Assembly (NCBI GenBank): GCA_902795345.1
Contig: CADBKO010000005.1
Location: forward strand, 1 to 64,000
Direction: 5' to 3'
Origin: Oscillospiraceae bacterium
Lineage (GTDB): Bacteria > Bacillota > Clostridia > Oscillospirales > Oscillospiraceae
DNA: 64,000 nucleotides
Below the pieces are notes generated by a model. The model was not told where the DNA came from and made no database searches. It saw nothing but the letters and a program-made list of their open reading frames with translations. The position numbers were made by a program, and so were the translations under genes. The stretch's first letter is position 1. Each line of letters opens with the position of its first letter. Below are positions 32,486 to 41,508 of this stretch, in pieces.

Positions 32486-35274
32486 ATCAAGGCCTCCTTT
32501 ACGTTGAAGCCCCGGAGCCAGAGGGAGGCTTCCTCCGCTTTACATTCCAGGCGCACCGTCTTTTCCTCACCCGGCAGGAGCAGAAGGAAATTCCTGTCGG
32601 AGAAAACAGGGAGGATGGTCTTTTTCGTTTTCGGGTCCTTCAGGCGGACTTCCACCATGAGGGCGGGGGCCCTGCCGGGGTTCCGGACCCGGGCCAGGAA
32701 GCCACCTTCGGTTTTTGCGAGGCTTCCCTCCAGGGCAGCCTGGGGCAAATCCCGCAGCCCCCGGTAATCCGTGTGCTCCCAGCCGTTGAGCCAGTAGTCG
32801 TTTTCGATGGGTTCCCGGCCCTCCTCCAGCACCGTCAGGCGCATCAGCTGCACTTCGTTCATCCAGCGGGGGGCCTCCATGACGTATTTTGCGGACCCGG
32901 CGGGGGCGTCGAAGGCTCGCTCCTCCCGCCGCAGCAGGTTCCCGCCCAGGTCATAAAGCTCCATGCGCAGCGTCAGCTGCCGGTCCAGGGCCGTGGCGTT
33001 TATAAGGCACAGCTCCTCCCGCAGCACGTCGTAAACGGCGTTCACGCTGCGGCAGCCGTCCTTGCAGCCCTGGAAGCCGCCGTTTATGTCATAGCGGGCG
33101 TCGTAGGTCTGCCAGACCATGCTGGGCCAGGCGGGGTTGCTCATCCACATGAGGAGGCCCCGGCTCTGCCCGGCGAAGACCGCCTCGAACATGGCCTTGT
33201 GGTTGGAGTAGCACAGCAGCTGGCTCAGGCGGGTGAATTCCTCCAGGCTGTCGTAGTCCCCGTAGCTTTGCCGCAGCTGGGCTTCAAATTCGTCGGAGCG
33301 CATGGCCCCGCCCCGGCAGAAGTCATGGAGGGCCCACACTTCGTCGATGGGCCAGCGGTGGTCCTTCCCCAGCATGGCCTCCATGGTCTCCAGGGAGGGG
33401 ATGTTCATCATGCCCCGCTCGGAGTGGAGGGTGTGGTAGGTGTGGCCGAAGTAGTATTCCGGGCCCGCGCTGTGGTAGGGGCCGAAGCCGCTGACGGGGC
33501 TGAGGGCGCTGTGGGGGAGATAGGGCCGCGTCCCGTCCCATTTGGCGCAGAGCTCCCGCAGCCCCTTGTCGATGCTCTCGGGGGCATAGCCCTCGTTCCG
33601 GGCGCAGTAGAGGGCCGTGGAGGGGTGCTTCCGCACCCAGCGCAGCTTGTCCTCCGCGTTATGGAGGAACATCTCCTCGTTTTCCGGGTCCGGCCCGTCC
33701 ACGGGGTTGGCCAGCCAGAAGTCGTCCCAGATCAGGATGCCGTATTTGTCGCAGGCGTCGTAGAATTCCTCCCGGCCCACCATGCCCACCCAGTTGCGGA
33801 TCATGGTGAAGTTTAAATCCCGGTGGAAGCGGACGCGGATGTCGTAATCCTCCGCCGTGCAGCGAAGTAAGGCGTCGTCCATGCCCCAGTTCCCGCCCCG
33901 GCATACGATGGGCACCCCGTTGCAAAGGAGCGTGAAGGGCCATTCCATGTCCCAGCGCAGCTCCCGCACGCCGAAGGAGAAGGTCTGCCCGTCGCTCTCT
34001 TCCCCGTCGGCCAGGGCCGTCAGGTCGCAGCAGTGCAGGAAGGGCTCCCCGTAGGTGTTGGGCCACCAGAGGCGGGGGGCGGACAGGGTGAGGCCGGCGC
34101 GGACTTCCCGGCTCTCCCCGGCTTCCAGGGTCACAGCCTCGCTTTCAAAGGGGACGTCTCCCGGCTGGACAGTGCCGCGGAAGGCGGCCCTCACCGGGCC
34201 TTCCCCGGTGTTGTGCAGCACGGCGGAGACCGTGAGCCTCGCTTCGCTATGGTCCTCCGTCAGCTCCGTCCTCACCCAGGGGTCCTCCGCCAGCAGCCGT
34301 CCCTTGGTGCGCGTCAGCTCCACAGGGCCGATGAGGCCCACGTTCCGGCCCCGCACCGTGGGCATCCAGTCCCAGCCTGCGGCGGCGTGGATGGTGGGGT
34401 TGTCCGCCCCCAGGGGACCGCCGTTGGGCCCCGCCGTCTCCCGGGTGTGGACCTTGATGGGGCCGGGGGTGGCGTTGGTGAATATCCTGACGGCGAGGCA
34501 GTTCCCCGTGGGCTTCAGCAGCTCCGTCACGTCCCATTTGCCCCGCAGGAAAGCCCCTTCGATCCTGCCCAGCAGCTTGCCGTTGAGCCAGACCTCCGCC
34601 TTCCAGTTCACCTGCCTCAGCGTCAGCCAGACCCGGCCCTCCCCCTCCGGGGCGTCGAAGACCCGGCGATACCAGAAATCCGTCAAAAACCAGGCGTCGG
34701 AGATCTGGAACTGTCCGTCGGACGCGTCCATCTCCGGCACGGCTCCGGCCTTCTGCCAGCTGACGAGGGCCGTTCCCGGCACCTGGGCGGGCAGCCAGGC
34801 AGAATCATCGTAGTCCAGTGAAAGGGCTTCTCCGCCGGCCTCCACCTCCGGGGCCCGGGCGATGCGCCAGGGGCTTTCCGGCAGGGCGGGCGTTTCCCCC
34901 TCCCCCAGCAGCTCCACCTTCTGGATCTCGCAGCGCTCCCCGGGGGCCATGCGGAAGAAGAGGCGCAGCCTGTCCGTGCGCAGCTGGCCCGGCAGGATGA
35001 CCTGCTCCCCCTCCTGGGGCCGAAGGGTGCGCTGGGTGAACCACCGCTCCCCCAGGGGGATCTGGATCTCCAGCGCGCCGGGGCAGCGGAGCCAGGAAAT
35101 GCGGATCATTTGGATCTCGCAGGGCCCGCCCAGGTCAAAGAGCAGCCATTCCCGCCCGGAATCGCCGCTCAGCCAGCTCATGCTGTCGTCCCCGGAGGTG
35201 ACGAGATGGCCGCAGTGGTCATAGTCTGCCGCGGCGGAATGGATGACCGCCCGGCGATAGGCAAGATCGCGCAT
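32482..35274 (-). CDS. Glycoside hydrolase family 2 enzyme (exo-beta-glucosaminidase/mannosidase type)
   Basis: This 930-residue enzyme has a discoidin-like N-terminal domain (~10-125), a GH2 sugar-binding domain (~150-320), an immunoglobulin-like domain (~325-435) and a TIM barrel (~440-760) with C-terminal beta domains. CRGGNWGMDDALL and DLNFTMIRNWVGM are typical of the exo-beta-D-glucosaminidase/beta-mannosidase branch. The acid/base is probably Glu561 (ARNEG) and the nucleophile Glu619 (HSERGMM). No signal peptide is seen, so it probably acts on imported oligosaccharides. GAGGAGG precedes the ATG. Adjacent lyxose/mannose isomerase favours a mannoside-type substrate (inference). Confidence 0.9.
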   Translation of the reverse strand: MRDLAYRRAVIHSAAADYDHCGHLVTSGDDSMSWLSGDSGREWLLFDLGGPCEIQMIRISWLRCPGALEIQIPLGERWFTQRTLRPQEGEQVILPGQLRTDRLRLFFRMAPGERCEIQKVELLGEGETPALPESPWRIARAPEVEAGGEALSLDYDDSAWLPAQVPGTALVSWQKAGAVPEMDASDGQFQISDAWFLTDFWYRRVFDAPEGEGRVWLTLRQVNWKAEVWLNGKLLGRIEGAFLRGKWDVTELLKPTGNCLAVRIFTNATPGPIKVHTRETAGPNGGPLGADNPTIHAAAGWDWMPTVRGRNVGLIGPVELTRTKGRLLAEDPWVRTELTEDHSEARLTVSAVLHNTGEGPVRAAFRGTVQPGDVPFESEAVTLEAGESREVRAGLTLSAPRLWWPNTYGEPFLHCCDLTALADGEESDGQTFSFGVRELRWDMEWPFTLLCNGVPIVCRGGNWGMDDALLRCTAEDYDIRVRFHRDLNFTMIRNWVGMVGREEFYDACDKYGILIWDDFWLANPVDGPDPENEEMFLHNAEDKLRWVRKHPSTALYCARNEGYAPESIDKGLRELCAKWDGTRPYLPHSALSPVSGFGPYHSAGPEYYFGHTYHTLHSERGMMNIPSLETMEAMLGKDHRWPIDEVWALHDFCRGGAMRSDEFEAQLRQSYGDYDSLEEFTRLSQLLCYSNHKAMFEAVFAGQSRGLLMWMSNPAWPSMVWQTYDARYDINGGFQGCKDGCRSVNAVYDVLREELCLINATALDRQLTLRMELYDLGGNLLRREERAFDAPAGSAKYVMEAPRWMNEVQLMRLTVLEEGREPIENDYWLNGWEHTDYRGLRDLPQAALEGSLAKTEGGFLARVRNPGRAPALMVEVRLKDPKTKKTILPVFSDRNFLLLLPGEEKTVRLECKAEEASLWLRGFNVKEALI

Positions 35275-35340
35275 GGGGTGCGCCTCCTCAGTGTTGGATT
35301 TGTGATTTTACTATACCACAGACGGAGGGGATACGGGAAG

Positions 35341-35373
35341 AAAAATCTCCCCGCGGCCTTTGCCGCGGGGAGA
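35341..35373 (-). terminator. Intrinsic terminator after the esterase gene
   Basis: On the minus strand TCTCCCCGCGGC and GCCGCGGGGAGA form a 12-bp stem followed by a T-run (35345-35341). Confidence 0.88.
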
Positions 35374-35384
35374 AGGGGGATGCG

Positions 35385-36290
35385 TTACTTCTTCAGCACA
35401 CTGTCTAGGAAGGCGAAGAGCTTCTCCTCATTTTCCGGGGTGGCATAGTCGGGGTGGCCGTGGGTCCTTCCCTCCAGGGCCTGGAGGATGGCCCGCCCGT
35501 CGCCGCAGACGGCGTTGATCTTGTCCACCAGCTGGGGGGAAGCCTCATAGGGCACGATCTCGTCGGCGGTGCCGCCCTGGATGAGGGTGGGAGCGCAGTC
35601 CTTGGTCACATAGCTGCCGGGCCAGGTGAGGGCCATGAGCTCGGGATGCTCCCGGCAGACCACGCCCGCGAACTGGTCGGCAAAGTTGGGCATCTTGAAG
35701 CCGCCGGTGGCGGGGCTGTCCTCGGTGAACTGGCTCTGCATGGTGAGGTCATACACGCCGAAAAGGCCGATGGCCGCCTGCACGCGGCTGCTGACGCCGG
35801 CATTGCCCATGCTGTAATCCTCCAGGGCGGCCACGTCGGCGCTGGTGCCCAGCAGGGCGGCGAAGTAGGCCCCGGCGGAGTTGCCGCCCACGGCGAAGCG
35901 GTCCGGGTCAAGGCAGTATTTCGCGGCATTGGCCCGCAGGAAGCGGACGCCCGCCTTCACGTCATACACCGGCAGGGGGAATTTGGCTTCCTGGGAGAGA
36001 CGGTGGTTCATGTTCACCACCGCGTAGCCCCGGCGGATGCCGTTCATCAGGTAGATGTTCTGGGTGTCCCGCTTGTCGCCGCCCCAGAAGGCGCCGCCGT
36101 GGATGAAGATGATGGTGGGGAAGGGGCCGTCCCCCTCGTCGGGGAGGAAAATGTCCAGGGACTGGGGATTGCCGCCGCCGGGGACATAGGGGATGTCCAG
36201 GAATTTGCGCTTGACGGCGCTCACGTCCATGGTGGGCAGGGCAAATTCGCCGGGCTTGGCTTCGGGCGTGACGATCTTGATAACGTCCAT
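35385..36290 (-). CDS. Alpha/beta hydrolase, BD-FAE/acetyl-esterase-like
   Basis: This 301-residue soluble esterase has the oxyanion-hole HGGAFWGG (~64-71), the nucleophile elbow GGNSAGAY (Ser ~137), Asp in GGTADEIVPY (~251) and a late His in THGHPDY (~280). This pattern fits the family that includes bacterial feruloyl/acetyl esterases acting on hemicellulose side groups. No signal peptide is present. It lies upstream of the GH2 gene on the same strand with its own promoter and terminator, within the glycan-use cluster. Confidence 0.88.
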   Translation of the reverse strand: MDVIKIVTPEAKPGEFALPTMDVSAVKRKFLDIPYVPGGGNPQSLDIFLPDEGDGPFPTIIFIHGGAFWGGDKRDTQNIYLMNGIRRGYAVVNMNHRLSQEAKFPLPVYDVKAGVRFLRANAAKYCLDPDRFAVGGNSAGAYFAALLGTSADVAALEDYSMGNAGVSSRVQAAIGLFGVYDLTMQSQFTEDSPATGGFKMPNFADQFAGVVCREHPELMALTWPGSYVTKDCAPTLIQGGTADEIVPYEASPQLVDKINAVCGDGRAILQALEGRTHGHPDYATPENEEKLFAFLDSVLKK

Positions 36291-36325
36291 GATATGCCTC
36301 CTGTATTATTATTTCATCTGCCCTC

Positions 36326-36354
36326 AAAATAGCACACCCGCCTCCCCTTGTCAA
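36326..36354 (-). promoter_or_regulatory. Promoter of the esterase gene
   Basis: On the minus strand TTGACA (36354-36349), a 17-bp spacer and TATTTT (36331-36326), 35 nt from the ATG. Confidence 0.72.
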
Positions 36355-36367
36355 AGGGAAACGGGCG

Positions 36368-36535
36368 GTATGGGGCATGGCTCCCTCTCTGAGGGAGCTG
36401 TCAGCGAAGCTGACTGAGGGAGTCAGCGGTGGATAAGCAGCAGCTATCATTGGAAGCAGCAGCTATGAAGTGCCCTGACTCCCTCCGTCTCCGGCCAGGG
36501 CCGGAGCCACCTCCCTCAGAGAGGGAGGCTTTTTC
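36368..36535. repeat. Interspersed repeat family B, copy 2
   Basis: The element begins GGCTCCCTCTCTGAGGGAG and ends CTCCCTCAGAGAGGGAGGC. The inner right part, reading from the other strand, has CGGAGGGAGTCAGGG then CTTCATAGC, which recurs at 45447-45475. Inverted repeats dominate. It partly overlaps the end of the next minus-strand gene by a few bases. Confidence 0.8.
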
Positions 36536-36974
36536 AATCCCTCTTGTCCCGCCGGGGGAAACGGGCGTACATCTCTTTCAGGCTGTCGTTCATTTCCCTA
36601 AGCTCCCGACTGTCCATCTCCTGACATACGCAGACTTCCTTCCAGGGGGAGCCGGTGTCGTAGACGAAGCGGATCTGCACGTCAAAGCCTTCCCCCTTCC
36701 GGGTCACGGACAGGGTGAGATAGGGCTCCATGAAGTCGGTGGCCGTCCCGGTTTCCCGCCCCTCCAGGATGGCGTCCAGGGTCTCCGTCAGCTCCTCCAG
36801 CTCGAAGGCCAGCAGACAGCTGTCCACCTGGCGGAAGGAGAGATTTCCGTCGTCATAGCGAATACCCACGTTCAGCCAGTTGGCGTCGAAATAATCACCC
36901 TCAACGTCGGGGAATTCATAGCCCAGGATTTCCAATTCCAGGCGCTTGTTATTTTCGGTAAGTGTGATGCTCAT
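36534..36974 (-). CDS. Small acidic protein, WapI-like immunity protein (tentative)
   Basis: This 146-residue protein has the N-terminal pattern LELEILGYEFP...DANWLNV and SCLLAFELEELTETLDAIL, which resembles the WapI immunity family that neutralises Wap-type toxins. This is recalled similarity and not certain. No signal peptide or membrane segment is visible, and no toxin gene is adjacent. It follows the nucleotidyltransferase gene by 12 nt with AGGA before the ATG, making it the third gene of a Nudix-nucleotidyltransferase operon. The stop lies inside or at the edge of a family B repeat. Confidence 0.6.
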   Translation of the reverse strand: MSITLTENNKRLELEILGYEFPDVEGDYFDANWLNVGIRYDDGNLSFRQVDSCLLAFELEELTETLDAILEGRETGTATDFMEPYLTLSVTRKGEGFDVQIRFVYDTGSPWKEVCVCQEMDSRELREMNDSLKEMYARFPRRDKRD

Positions 36975-36986
36975 GTTTTCCTGTCC

Positions 36987-37748
36987 TCACTGCATCAGCA
37001 ATTCATGTTCCAGTACGTCCGCATACCGCTGAACGACAGGACCCAAATTCTTCAGCCACCGCTTGGTTTCCGCGCTAGCTTTATAGTAAGTCGGCTGCTG
37101 TCGTATCTCGATGGTTTTCTTCAGCGGCGTTTCATCGGGAAAGATATGCTCCTCCAACGCCCAGAGCCCCGCCCTGGTTTTGGCGATGACGTCGTTGTAC
37201 CTCAATGTATAGATGCAGCGCGCAATGTCCAGCAGCCAGCCGCAGGAATAGAGCATTTCATTTGTTTCGACAGCATATTTCCGGATGGAATCGTAATGCG
37301 CCCGGACCGCTGAGACCAATTCCTCCCTGTCAGGCGGTGGGAATACCCATGGCTCCCCTCCTAAGATGGGCTTTCCGTACTTTGCCAGCTCGAACAGGGA
37401 GAAAGCGTCGTGGGCAAAGCGGTCGGTCACGCGCTGCCCGCTGGTCCCCCAATAGACCAGCCTGTGAAATGATTGGCTGAGGTATTCCGTTCTGTCGGCA
37501 ATGATCCCTTCAAAGCAACGATAGTACGGATTACCGGGATCATTTTTGAGCATATCCTGCCGGAGGGTAAGCAGCTGCATGGCCTGACTTTCGGAGATCG
37601 GCCTGTCGGTGAGCGCGACGAAATCAATGTCGCTCCACCCCAAGCGAAAATCATTCAGCACGACACTTCCGTAAAGCCAGACGCCATAGACGTTTCCATC
37701 CATGATCGTGACGATCTCATCCGTCACCTTCGTGATTGCATGAAGCAT
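36987..37748 (-). CDS. AadA-like nucleotidyltransferase
   Basis: This 253-residue protein has the nucleotidyltransferase signature VWLYGSVVLNDFRLGWSDIDFVAL (~23-46), with the GS and D-x-D catalytic residues, and a helical C-terminal domain containing CGWLLDIARCIYTL and AKTRAGLWALE, as in aminoglycoside (3'')-adenylyltransferases. It could adenylylate an aminoglycoside or another small molecule; resistance cannot be claimed from sequence alone. Its start overlaps the Nudix stop by ATGA. Codon use is less G+C-rich than its neighbours. Confidence 0.82.
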   Translation of the reverse strand: MLHAITKVTDEIVTIMDGNVYGVWLYGSVVLNDFRLGWSDIDFVALTDRPISESQAMQLLTLRQDMLKNDPGNPYYRCFEGIIADRTEYLSQSFHRLVYWGTSGQRVTDRFAHDAFSLFELAKYGKPILGGEPWVFPPPDREELVSAVRAHYDSIRKYAVETNEMLYSCGWLLDIARCIYTLRYNDVIAKTRAGLWALEEHIFPDETPLKKTIEIRQQPTYYKASAETKRWLKNLGPVVQRYADVLEHELLMQ

Positions 37749-38269
37749 CAGCCAAAATATCCCTCCGATATCAAAAGTTCCAGGACCCGCGCCTCACGCT
37801 CCAGCATCATGGGATGATTATGCGGGCTTTCCACAACGCTGCGGTTCCTGCGGATTGCGTTATAAGGGACGACCCATTCCAGCGTGTATGCCTCCTCCGC
37901 TTCGTATCCGTCCAGCTTTTGCGGGGCTGTGGAAGACTCAACCTCACAAAGATAATAGAAATTGTCCTGAATGAAGCACTCCGTTTCGTCCCCGTCGCTT
38001 TTCTGGATCCGATGGACATATCCGTATTCCCGAACGGAAGAGGGGATCACAACGAGTCCGGCTTCCTCCAGGGTTTCCCGCGCCATAGCTTCCTCAGGCG
38101 TTTCCCCGGTTTCAATGCCGCCGCCAGGAAATTTATAATGGTCGTACTTCGCGCTGTGGATCATGGCGATTTTCTTGTCCCGGATGATGATGCTCCTGGC
38201 GGAGTTGCGGGTAAATGAGTGCGTACATGCGGCATAATCCTTTTTGTCCATCTCAAACAGCAGTCTCAT
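37748..38269 (-). CDS. NUDIX hydrolase
   Basis: This 173-residue protein has a complete Nudix box: GGIETGE, seven residues, then RETLEEAGL (~49-71), which binds Mg2+ for pyrophosphate-bond hydrolysis of nucleoside-diphosphate derivatives. The upstream strand RSIIIRDKKIAMI and downstream YGYVHRIQKSDGD...YYLCEV fit the fold. The substrate is unknown. It is first in an operon with the nucleotidyltransferase and the small acidic protein. Confidence 0.9.
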   Translation of the reverse strand: MRLLFEMDKKDYAACTHSFTRNSARSIIIRDKKIAMIHSAKYDHYKFPGGGIETGETPEEAMARETLEEAGLVVIPSSVREYGYVHRIQKSDGDETECFIQDNFYYLCEVESSTAPQKLDGYEAEEAYTLEWVVPYNAIRRNRSVVESPHNHPMMLEREARVLELLISEGYFG

Positions 38270-38286
38270 AGCCGCGCCTCCCGTCC

Positions 38287-38319
38287 AAAACGCCGGGGAG
38301 CACAGAAAACTCCCCGGCG
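38287..38319 (-). terminator. Intrinsic terminator after typA
   Basis: On the minus strand CGCCGGGGAG and CTCCCCGGCG form a 10-bp stem followed by TTTT (38290-38287). Confidence 0.88.
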
Positions 38320-38335
38320 CGGCATATCTATATCC

Positions 38336-40156
38336 TTATTTATTCTGCTTGGCCCGGAAGGTGCTCTTGGCCCGCCGCTCGTGGTCCAGCACCCGCTTCC
38401 TAAGCCGCAGGGACTTGGGAGTGACCTCCAGCAGCTCGTCGTCCGCCAGGAACTCCATGCACTGCTCCAGGCTCATGATCCTGGGGGGCACCAGGCGCAG
38501 GGCTTCGTCGGAGCCGGCAGCCCGCATGTTGGTCATCTGCTTTTTGCGGCAGACGTTGATGACGATGTCCTCCTGCTTGGGGCAGGAGCCCACCACCATG
38601 CCGCCGTAGACCTTCACCCCCGGCCCGATGAACATGGTGCCCCGGTCCTGGGTGTTGAAGATGCCGTAGGCCACCGCTTCCCCGGTCTCAAAGGCGATAA
38701 GGCTGCCGGTGCTGCGGCGCTTGACCTCCCCCTTCATGGGGGCGTAGGAGTCGAAGACGGAGGCCATGATGCCCTCGCCCCGGGTGTCGGTGAGGAATTC
38801 GCTGCGGTAGCCGAAGAGGCCCCGGCTGGGCACCAGGAAAATGAGCTTGGTGCGCGTCCCCGTGGGGTTCATTTCCTTCAGCTCGCCCTTGCGGTTACTC
38901 AGCTTCTCGATGACGGAGCCCACGCAGGCATCCGGCACGTCGATGACCACTTCTTCCATGGGCTCCATGAGGACGCCGTTTTCCTCCTTGGTCAGCACGC
39001 GGGGGGGAGAGACCTGGAATTCAAAGCCCTCCCGGCGCATGGTCTCGATGAGGATCGAGAGGTGCATTTCGCCCCGGCCCGCCACGTTGAAGCTGTCGGT
39101 ACTGTCCGTCTCCGTGACACGGAGGCTCACGTCCTTCAGCGTTTCCCGGAAGAGCCGGTCCCGCAGGGCCCGGGAGGTGACGAATTTGCCCTCGGTGCCC
39201 GCGAAGGGGCTGTCGTTGACGGAGAAAGTCATCTCCATGGTGGGGGCGGAGATCTTGACAAAGGGCAGCGCTTCCGGGCAGTCGGGGGCGCAGATGGTGT
39301 CCCCGATGGTGACGTCCCCGATGCCGCTGAGGGCCGCGATGTCCCCGGCGAAGGCTTCCGTCACCGGCGTCCTTGCCAGCCCGTCGAAGACATAGAGGCT
39401 GACGGCCTTGGCCTTCTCCTTCTGCTCCGGCTTCTCCGCGTTCAGCACCAGGATCTCCTGGTTCTGCTTGAGGACGCCCCGCTGGATGCGCCCGATGGCG
39501 ATGCGCCCCACATAGTCGTTGTAGTCCAGGGAGGAGACCAGCATCTGCAGGGGGGCAGCCTCGTCCCGCTCCGGGGCGGGCATATATTCCAGGATCGTGT
39601 CGAAAAGGGGGCGCAGGTCCACGCCCTCCGCCTCCGGGGAGTAGGCGGCGGTGCCCGCCCTGGCGGAGCAGAAGAGCATGGGGCTGTCCAGCTGCTCGTC
39701 CGTGGCGTTCAGCTCCAGCAGCAGCTCCAGCACCTCGTCGATGACCTCGTGGACCCGGGCGTCGGGCCGGTCGATCTTGTTGACCACCACGATGACCCGG
39801 TGGCCCAGCTCCAGGGCCTTGGAGAGGACGAAGCGGGTCTGGGGCATGGGGCCCTCCGCCGCGTCCACCAGCAGGAGCACGCCGTTGACCATTTTCAGCA
39901 CCCGTTCCACCTCGCCGCCGAAGTCGGCGTGGCCCGGGGTGTCCACGATGTTGATCTTGGTATCCTTATAATGAATAGCGGTGTTCTTGGCCAGGATGGT
40001 GATGCCCCGCTCCCGTTCCAGGTCCCCGGAGTCCATGACCCGGTCCTCCACCACCTGGTTTTCGCGGAACACGCCCCCCTGCCGGAGCATTTCGTTGACC
40101 AGGGTGGTCTTGCCGTGGTCAACATGGGCGATGATGGCGATATTGCGAATGTCCAT
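38336..40156 (-). CDS. typA: Ribosome-associated GTPase TypA/BipA
   Basis: This 606-residue translational GTPase binds the 70S ribosome and aids large-subunit assembly and stress adaptation. G1 is [10 protein letters not shown] (~10-19), G2 includes RERGITI, G3 is DTPGHADF and G4 is NKIDRP, followed by domain II, EF-G-like domains III and V, and the BipA-specific C-terminal domain ([16 protein letters not shown]...[19 protein letters not shown]). The ATG at 40156 begins MDIRN and follows AAGGG. A good promoter lies ~70 nt upstream. Monocistronic. Confidence 0.97.
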   Translation of the reverse strand: MDIRNIAIIAHVDHGKTTLVNEMLRQGGVFRENQVVEDRVMDSGDLERERGITILAKNTAIHYKDTKINIVDTPGHADFGGEVERVLKMVNGVLLLVDAAEGPMPQTRFVLSKALELGHRVIVVVNKIDRPDARVHEVIDEVLELLLELNATDEQLDSPMLFCSARAGTAAYSPEAEGVDLRPLFDTILEYMPAPERDEAAPLQMLVSSLDYNDYVGRIAIGRIQRGVLKQNQEILVLNAEKPEQKEKAKAVSLYVFDGLARTPVTEAFAGDIAALSGIGDVTIGDTICAPDCPEALPFVKISAPTMEMTFSVNDSPFAGTEGKFVTSRALRDRLFRETLKDVSLRVTETDSTDSFNVAGRGEMHLSILIETMRREGFEFQVSPPRVLTKEENGVLMEPMEEVVIDVPDACVGSVIEKLSNRKGELKEMNPTGTRTKLIFLVPSRGLFGYRSEFLTDTRGEGIMASVFDSYAPMKGEVKRRSTGSLIAFETGEAVAYGIFNTQDRGTMFIGPGVKVYGGMVVGSCPKQEDIVINVCRKKQMTNMRAAGSDEALRLVPPRIMSLEQCMEFLADDELLEVTPKSLRLRKRVLDHERRAKSTFRAKQNK

Positions 40157-40226
40157 GGGAATCAGCCCTTTCCGTATCGCGGGCAATTTCGCGCCCGCAG
40201 GTGCATATCTGAAAAATAACCGTAAC

Positions 40227-40255
40227 ATTATATAACCGGGTCTTTGGGATTGCAA
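40227..40255 (-). promoter_or_regulatory. Promoter of typA
   Basis: On the minus strand TTGCAA (40255-40250), a 17-bp spacer and TATAAT (40232-40227). Confidence 0.75.
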
Positions 40256-40342
40256 CGAATATTTTTCACATGGGGGAAAACTTTTTTCCGGCGCGACTTG
40301 CACCCCGTTTTTCTTCCTTCACAAATTGTTTTCAAATTGCCC

Positions 40343-40371
40343 TTGACAAGGACGGAGAAGCGTATTATATT
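40343..40371 (+). promoter_or_regulatory. Promoter of the hrcA-dnaK operon
   Basis: TTGACA (40343-40348), a 17-bp spacer and TATATT (40366-40371), immediately followed by the CIRCE operator. Confidence 0.85.
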
Positions 40372-40375
40372 GTGG

Positions 40376-40402
40376 TTAGCACTCGGGGGACAAGAGTGCT
40401 AA
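40376..40402 (+). promoter_or_regulatory. CIRCE operator (HrcA binding site)
   Basis: TTAGCACTC - 9 bp - GAGTGCTAA, a perfect match to the CIRCE consensus, at the transcription start and 22 nt before hrcA. HrcA binds it to repress the chaperone operon until heat shock. Confidence 0.98.
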
Positions 40403-40423
40403 AAGCGGAAGGAGGCAGGCAGC

Positions 40424-41506
40424 ATGGAGCTCAGCGAGCGGAAGCGGAAGATCCTGAAGCTCATCGTGGAAAGCTATGTCGCCACGGCGGAGCCCGTGGG
40501 CAGCAAGGCCATCGCCGCCTCCGAGGAGCTGAACCTCTCCAGCGCCACCATCCGCAACGAGATGGCGGACATGACTGCCATGGGCCTGCTGGAGCAGCCC
40601 CACACCTCCGCCGGGCGCATCCCCTCCCCCCAGGGCTACCGGATCTACGTCAACGAGCTGATGAACGAGCATCGCCTCAGCCTGGAGGAGACGCAGCGCA
40701 TCAACGACGCGCTGAAACAGAAGATGGCGAAATTCGACGATCTTCTGGCCGACGCGGGCAAGCTGGTGAGCGAGATGACCAGCTACCCCGTCTACACCGC
40801 CGCCGCCCCCAGCCTGAGCCACGTCATCCGCCGCTACGACCTGATCCGGGTGGACGCGGGTACGGTGATCGCCGTGGTCCTGCTGGACGACGAAAGCGCC
40901 GTGAACCGGGTGATGCGCTTCCCCGAGGGGATAGACGAAAGCCTGGTGCGGAAGATGGCCACCGTGTTCAACGCCAGCTTCACGAACCTGCCCCCGGAAA
41001 AGATCGACAGCGCGCTGGTTCAGGCCGCCGAGCGGAGCCTGGGGGACGAGAGCGGCGCTGTGGCTGCCCTGGCGGCCTTCGCGGTGCAGGCCATGACCCC
41101 CGCCCAGCAGGGCCGGCCCCAGCTGGTGGGCGCCAGCAATATCCTCAGCCTCCCGGAATACCGGGATGTGGACAAGGCCCAGAAGCTGATGGATTACCTC
41201 TCCGACGAGAGCGTGATCCGGGACATCCCCCAGGACGGGGACGGAGGCGGCGTCCGGATCCTCATCGGGCCGGAGAACGTGGCCGAGGAATTGAAGGACA
41301 GCGGCGTGGTGCTGGCTTCCTACGATATGGGCAATGATATGCGGGGCGTGATCGGGGTCGTGGGCCCCACCCGCATGGATTATGCGAAGGTGGCCGCCTA
41401 TCTGCGGGGCATCGCCATGGGGATGCAGTGGGCAGCCCTGGCGGGCATGTCCCAGCCGCCCCCCCAGCTGACGGCGCCCACCGATAACGATGGAGAGAAG
41501 AGATAG
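40424..41506 (+). CDS. hrcA: Heat-inducible transcription repressor HrcA
   Basis: This 360-residue repressor has an N-terminal winged helix (RKRKILKLIVESYVATAEPVGSKAIA...LSSATIRNEMADMTAMGLLEQPHTSAGRIPSPQGYRIYV) and the dimerisation/inserted domain C-terminal to it, ending with IGPENVAEELKDSGVV and GVIGVVGPTRMDYAKVAAYL. It binds the CIRCE element just upstream, so the operon is autoregulated. GGAGG precedes the ATG. First gene of hrcA-grpE-dnaK-dnaJ. Confidence 0.98.
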   Translation: MELSERKRKILKLIVESYVATAEPVGSKAIAASEELNLSSATIRNEMADMTAMGLLEQPHTSAGRIPSPQGYRIYVNELMNEHRLSLEETQRINDALKQKMAKFDDLLADAGKLVSEMTSYPVYTAAAPSLSHVIRRYDLIRVDAGTVIAVVLLDDESAVNRVMRFPEGIDESLVRKMATVFNASFTNLPPEKIDSALVQAAERSLGDESGAVAALAAFAVQAMTPAQQGRPQLVGASNILSLPEYRDVDKAQKLMDYLSDESVIRDIPQDGDGGGVRILIGPENVAEELKDSGVVLASYDMGNDMRGVIGVVGPTRMDYAKVAAYLRGIAMGMQWAALAGMSQPPPQLTAPTDNDGEKR

Positions 41507-41508
41507 CC

